Assembly (NCBI RefSeq): GCF_002968575.1
Contig: NZ_PVBM01000018.1
Coordinates: 53,029 to 117,028 of the forward strand
Source: Neorhizobium huautlense
GTDB lineage: Bacteria; Pseudomonadota; Alphaproteobacteria; Rhizobiales; Rhizobiaceae
DNA: 64,000 bases
Direction: 5' to 3'
Numbering within the stretch: the stretch's first letter is position 1; the number at the start of each line of letters is the position of its first letter. This document shows, one piece after another, positions 61,447 to 64,000 of this stretch. The position numbers were made by a program, and so were the translations under genes. Below the pieces are notes generated by a model. The model did no database searches. It was given only the letters and a program-made list of their open reading frames with translations, and was not told the origin of the DNA.

Positions 61447-62310
61447 TCATTCCCTATTCAAGGTTCCCCGCATGGGGTGACCCTTGTAAGTTCCGAGAAT
61501 GCGTACCTTTTCCGAGAAGAATCGCAGTTCTTCCAGAGCCCGGCGCACCGGCGGGTCGTCCGGATGGCCTTCGATATCCGCGTAGAACTGGGTCGCCACG
61601 AACTTGCCGCCGAGCTGGTAGCTCTCAAGCTTGGTCATGTTGATGCCGTTCGTCGCAAAGCCGCCCATCGCCTTGTAGAGCGAGGCGGGAATGTTGCGGA
61701 CATTGAACACGAAGGTGGTGACGATGATTTCGGAAGGGTCGTTGCGCTGCACCCACTTTTCGTCCCGGGAAAGCACGACAAAGCGGGTTACGTTGTTTTC
61801 CGTGTCCTCGACATTTTCCGCTATGATCTCAAGGCCGTAAAGGTCGGCTGCAAGCCGGGGGGCAAGCGCCGCCATGGTGCGGTCGCCCTTTTCGGAAACC
61901 AGCTTCGCGGCACCGGCGGTGTCGCCCGCAACCACTGCCTTCCAGCCGTTCGCCCGGATGATCTTGCGGCATTGGCCGAGCGCGTGAATATGGCTGTGAA
62001 CGGTGCGGATTTCCTCCCGCTTCACGCCGGGCAGCACCATCAGCTGGAAGCGGATCGGCATGAAATATTCGCCGACGATATGAAGCCGGGATTCTGGCAG
62101 CAGATAATGGATGTCGGCGACGCGTCCCGCGATCGTATTCTCGATCGGGATCATCGCAAGATCGGCTTCCCCGTTTTCGAGCGCCTGGAAGGCGTCCTCG
62201 AAGGTCGGGCAGGGAAGCGGCTCCATGGCCGGGAACATATCCCGGCAGGCCATGTCCGAATTGGCGCCGTTGTCGCCCTGAAAGGCGATGCGATTGGTGA
62301 CTGCGTTCAT
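61447..62310 (-). CDS. pheA: Prephenate dehydratase
   Basis: 287 residues, a monofunctional enzyme without a chorismate mutase domain. Periplasmic-binding-like catalytic half with AFQGDNGANSDMA, FEDAFQALENGEADLAMIPIENT and TRFVVLS; C-terminal ACT domain (about 195-275) with PASLYKAMGGFATNGINMTKLES, the Phe-binding regulatory segment. Converts prephenate to phenylpyruvate. Eleven nt after kdsB, so probably one operon. Confidence 0.94.
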   Translation of the reverse strand: MNAVTNRIAFQGDNGANSDMACRDMFPAMEPLPCPTFEDAFQALENGEADLAMIPIENTIAGRVADIHYLLPESRLHIVGEYFMPIRFQLMVLPGVKREEIRTVHSHIHALGQCRKIIRANGWKAVVAGDTAGAAKLVSEKGDRTMAALAPRLAADLYGLEIIAENVEDTENNVTRFVVLSRDEKWVQRNDPSEIIVTTFVFNVRNIPASLYKAMGGFATNGINMTKLESYQLGGKFVATQFYADIEGHPDDPPVRRALEELRFFSEKVRILGTYKGHPMRGTLNRE

Positions 62311-62321
62311 TGGATTATCCG

Positions 62322-63080
62322 TCAGGAGGAAGCGCGTGCCGAGAGGATCGCCCGCGCCTTTTCAAGGTCGGCCGGAGTATCGACACCGAGAGGGACCGAG
62401 TCAACGATCTCTACGTCGATCCGCATGCCGGCTTCAAGCGCACGCAATTGCTCGAGCGATTCACGCTTTTCGAGCACCGAAGGACCGAGAGATACAAACT
62501 TCGCGAGTGCCGCACGGCGATAGGCGTAGAGCCCGATGTGATGGTAAAGCGGCCCATTGCCATAAGGCGCCGTGGCGCGGGTAAAGTAGAGCGCCCTCAG
62601 TCGGGTTTCCGACAACGGCGACCCAACGACTTTTACGACGCTGGGATTGGTTTTTTCATGTTCCTCGGTGATTTCCACGGTGAGTGTGGCAATGTCGGTT
62701 GAAGGATTGTCGAGCGGACGAAGCGAAGCGCGCACGGCCTCTGGCTCTATCGTCGGCAGGTCGCCCTGAACATTGATGATGAAATCCATCTCGGCATTCG
62801 GGTCGGCCTTCTGCACCGCTTCGAAAATTCGGTCCGAGCCGGATTGATGGTCTTGGCGGGTCATAACGACTTCGAAACCGGCGGCGGCCACCGTGTCGTA
62901 AACCGTCTGGTCGTCCACTGCGACGATGATTCGCCCCGCTTCGGCTTCCTGGGCGCGTTTTGCAACCTGCACGATCATTGGCAGGCCCGCAATATCAGCC
63001 AGAGGTTTGCCCGGCAGCCGCGTGGAGGCCATGCGCGCCGGGATGAGCACCAGCGTCCGGTCAAAAGCCGAGTTCTTCAT
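62322..63080 (-). CDS. kdsB: 3-deoxy-manno-octulosonate cytidylyltransferase
   Basis: 252 residues. N-terminal nucleotide loop [20 protein letters not shown], then [19 protein letters not shown] and [12 protein letters not shown], the KdsB signatures. Activates Kdo to CMP-Kdo for lipopolysaccharide inner core. Divergent from the cytochrome gene with a 153-nt gap; upstream of pheA. Confidence 0.95.
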   Translation of the reverse strand: MKNSAFDRTLVLIPARMASTRLPGKPLADIAGLPMIVQVAKRAQEAEAGRIIVAVDDQTVYDTVAAAGFEVVMTRQDHQSGSDRIFEAVQKADPNAEMDFIINVQGDLPTIEPEAVRASLRPLDNPSTDIATLTVEITEEHEKTNPSVVKVVGSPLSETRLRALYFTRATAPYGNGPLYHHIGLYAYRRAALAKFVSLGPSVLEKRESLEQLRALEAGMRIDVEIVDSVPLGVDTPADLEKARAILSARASS

Positions 63081-63233
63081 GGGGGATACCCTTCTATTCC
63101 CGGTGAAACAGTGTCAAAAAGTCTCAAGCGCGGGACGATTATCGTGTTGCAACAATGATGCAAAAGACATAGGTTCCGCGCAATTTCAAGATGGCCCGCC
63201 TTGTGACAGGCGGTTGCAAAGGAGCGGTTGCGG

Positions 63234-63821
63234 ATGAACCCCTACGTAAACATGGCGGCAGGCGCCCTGCTTGCAACGGTCTTCGTCATGATGTCGGTGT
63301 CGATTGCCTCGGAAGGGATATTCCACGCGCCGGAACCTGAGAAGGAAGGCTTTGCTATCGTCGCGGCTGAAGAACCTGCCGCTGGCGAAGGTGGCGGCGA
63401 AGCTGCTCCGGCTGCCGTTCCGGTTGGTCAGCTTATGGCCAAGGCCGATGCTGCCGCCGGCGCTGCTGTTTTCAAGAAGTGTCAGAGCTGTCATGCGGTT
63501 GAAAAGGGCGGGGCGAACAAGGTCGGGCCTGGCCTTTGGGGCGTTGTCGATCGCCCGATCGCTTCGCATGAAGGCTTCGCCTATTCCGCCGCCATGAAGG
63601 ATTTCTCCAAGGGCGGTGCCGAGAAGTGGACTTTCGAGCACCTCAATCACTTCCTTGCTGCTCCCAAGGCTTACGTGAAGGGTACGGCCATGGGCTTTGC
63701 CGGCATCAAGAACGACACCGAGCGCGCCAATTTGCTCGCCTATCTGCGTGAACAGTCCGACAGCCCGGCGCCGCTTCCGGATCCGAATGCCGCTCCGGCC
63801 GCTCCGCCCGCCACCAACTGA
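63234..63821 (+). CDS. cycM: Membrane-anchored class I cytochrome c (CycM-like)
   Basis: 195 residues from ATG 63234 (AAGGAG 9 nt upstream). Uncleaved N-terminal helix (about 6-28), an Ala/Glu-rich linker, then a c-type domain with haem motif CQSCH (C83, C86, H87), [11 protein letters not shown] and the Met-ligand region GTAMGFAG. A short Pro/Ala tail ends the protein. In rhizobia CycM-type proteins pass electrons from the bc1 complex to aa3 oxidase. Followed by a terminator and a group II intron. Confidence 0.92.
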   Translation: MNPYVNMAAGALLATVFVMMSVSIASEGIFHAPEPEKEGFAIVAAEEPAAGEGGGEAAPAAVPVGQLMAKADAAAGAAVFKKCQSCHAVEKGGANKVGPGLWGVVDRPIASHEGFAYSAAMKDFSKGGAEKWTFEHLNHFLAAPKAYVKGTAMGFAGIKNDTERANLLAYLREQSDSPAPLPDPNAAPAAPPATN

Positions 63822-63846
63822 TCGGTGCAGACGAACTCCATTCGAA

Positions 63847-63877
63847 AATGCCCGGCTTGATCAGCCGGGCATTTTTT
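63847..63877 (+). terminator. Rho-independent terminator of the cytochrome c gene
   Basis: AATGCCCGGCT - 5-nt loop - AGCCGGGCATT followed by six T (63872-63877), 25 nt after the stop. The group II intron begins 3 nt beyond the T-run. Confidence 0.92.
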
Positions 63878-63880
63878 GTT

Positions 63881-64000
63881 GTGCGCCCAGCATGGGCGCA
63901 TTCTTGTGGGTGGAAGTCCCACCGTAAGCTGGTCATGGCGAGCGAAGTGAAGCGCAACTGCGGAAGGGCGACCGACCGTGGGGAGGAAGCGTGGATCGAA
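63881..64000 (+). mobile_element. Group II intron, 5' end (cut by window edge)
   Basis: Starts with GTGCG, matching the group II 5' consensus GTGYG. It is followed by domain I hairpins GCGCCCA-GCA-TGGGCGC (63883-63899) and GTGGG / CCCAC (63906-63922), and a G/A-rich segment typical of bacterial group II ribozymes. The intron-encoded reverse transcriptase/maturase would lie beyond the window. Insertion directly after a terminator hairpin is the target habit of the group IIC class, but the class cannot be fixed from 120 nt. Confidence 0.75.

Overview
The window is a GC-rich chromosomal segment of an alphaproteobacterium, almost certainly a member of the Rhizobiaceae (Rhizobium, Agrobacterium, Neorhizobium or Ensifer type). 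The reasons are: a YlxR protein fused to an L7Ae-like domain in a rimP-nusA-ylxR-infB operon; a TIGR02300 protein beside tRNA-Ala and cmk-rpsA; a trans-acting small RNA with three anti-Shine-Dalgarno loops of the rhizobial alpha-r14 type; promoters of the CTTGNC-N17-CTATAT type; and many MalE-type sugar ABC transporters. Genes are tightly packed, with many 4-nt start/stop overlaps.

Layout. 1-8849: the end of a LivF-like ATPase, a MarR regulator and glutaminase glsA, then a tripartite tricarboxylate transporter (tctCBA) with its two-component system (tctDE) and an extra binding protein. 8846-19184: a divergent amino-sugar region. nagA, a SIS-domain deaminase/isomerase, a GntR regulator and an N-acetylhexosamine kinase read left; murQ, a sugar ABC transporter, an oxidoreductase and its ATPase read right. 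Together they fit import and breakdown of N-acetylmuramic acid and N-acetylglucosamine. 19181-30498: a second ABC locus with a PfkB kinase, an ArgH-like lyase, a ROK regulator, an 800-residue PIG-L deacetylase and a DMT exporter. Its substrate is unknown, and it is the best candidate here for an undescribed catabolic system. 30600-34992: a small membrane protein, tRNA-Ala(GGC), TIGR02300, PaiB, cmk and rpsA. 35035-39886: two Rhizobiaceae-type hypothetical genes with shared upstream motifs, a DUF817 membrane protein, RNase D and the alpha-r14-like sRNA. 39939-44654: an Ldh-family dehydrogenase, exbB-exbD-tonB and a KduD-like dehydrogenase. 45033-50893: the infB-ylxR-nusA-rimP translation/transcription operon with structured leaders. 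51042-63877: housekeeping genes (MFS exporter, GNAT, lytic transglycosylase, recR, MOSC, LysE, ybaB, dnaX, 4.5S RNA, HIT, nudC, a WYL regulator with its VOC target, pheA, kdsB, membrane cytochrome c). 63881-64000: the 5' end of a group II intron placed directly after the cytochrome terminator, cut by the window edge.

All functions are assigned from motifs read by eye. No database search was run. Statements about usual gene order elsewhere are general knowledge and need a synteny check.
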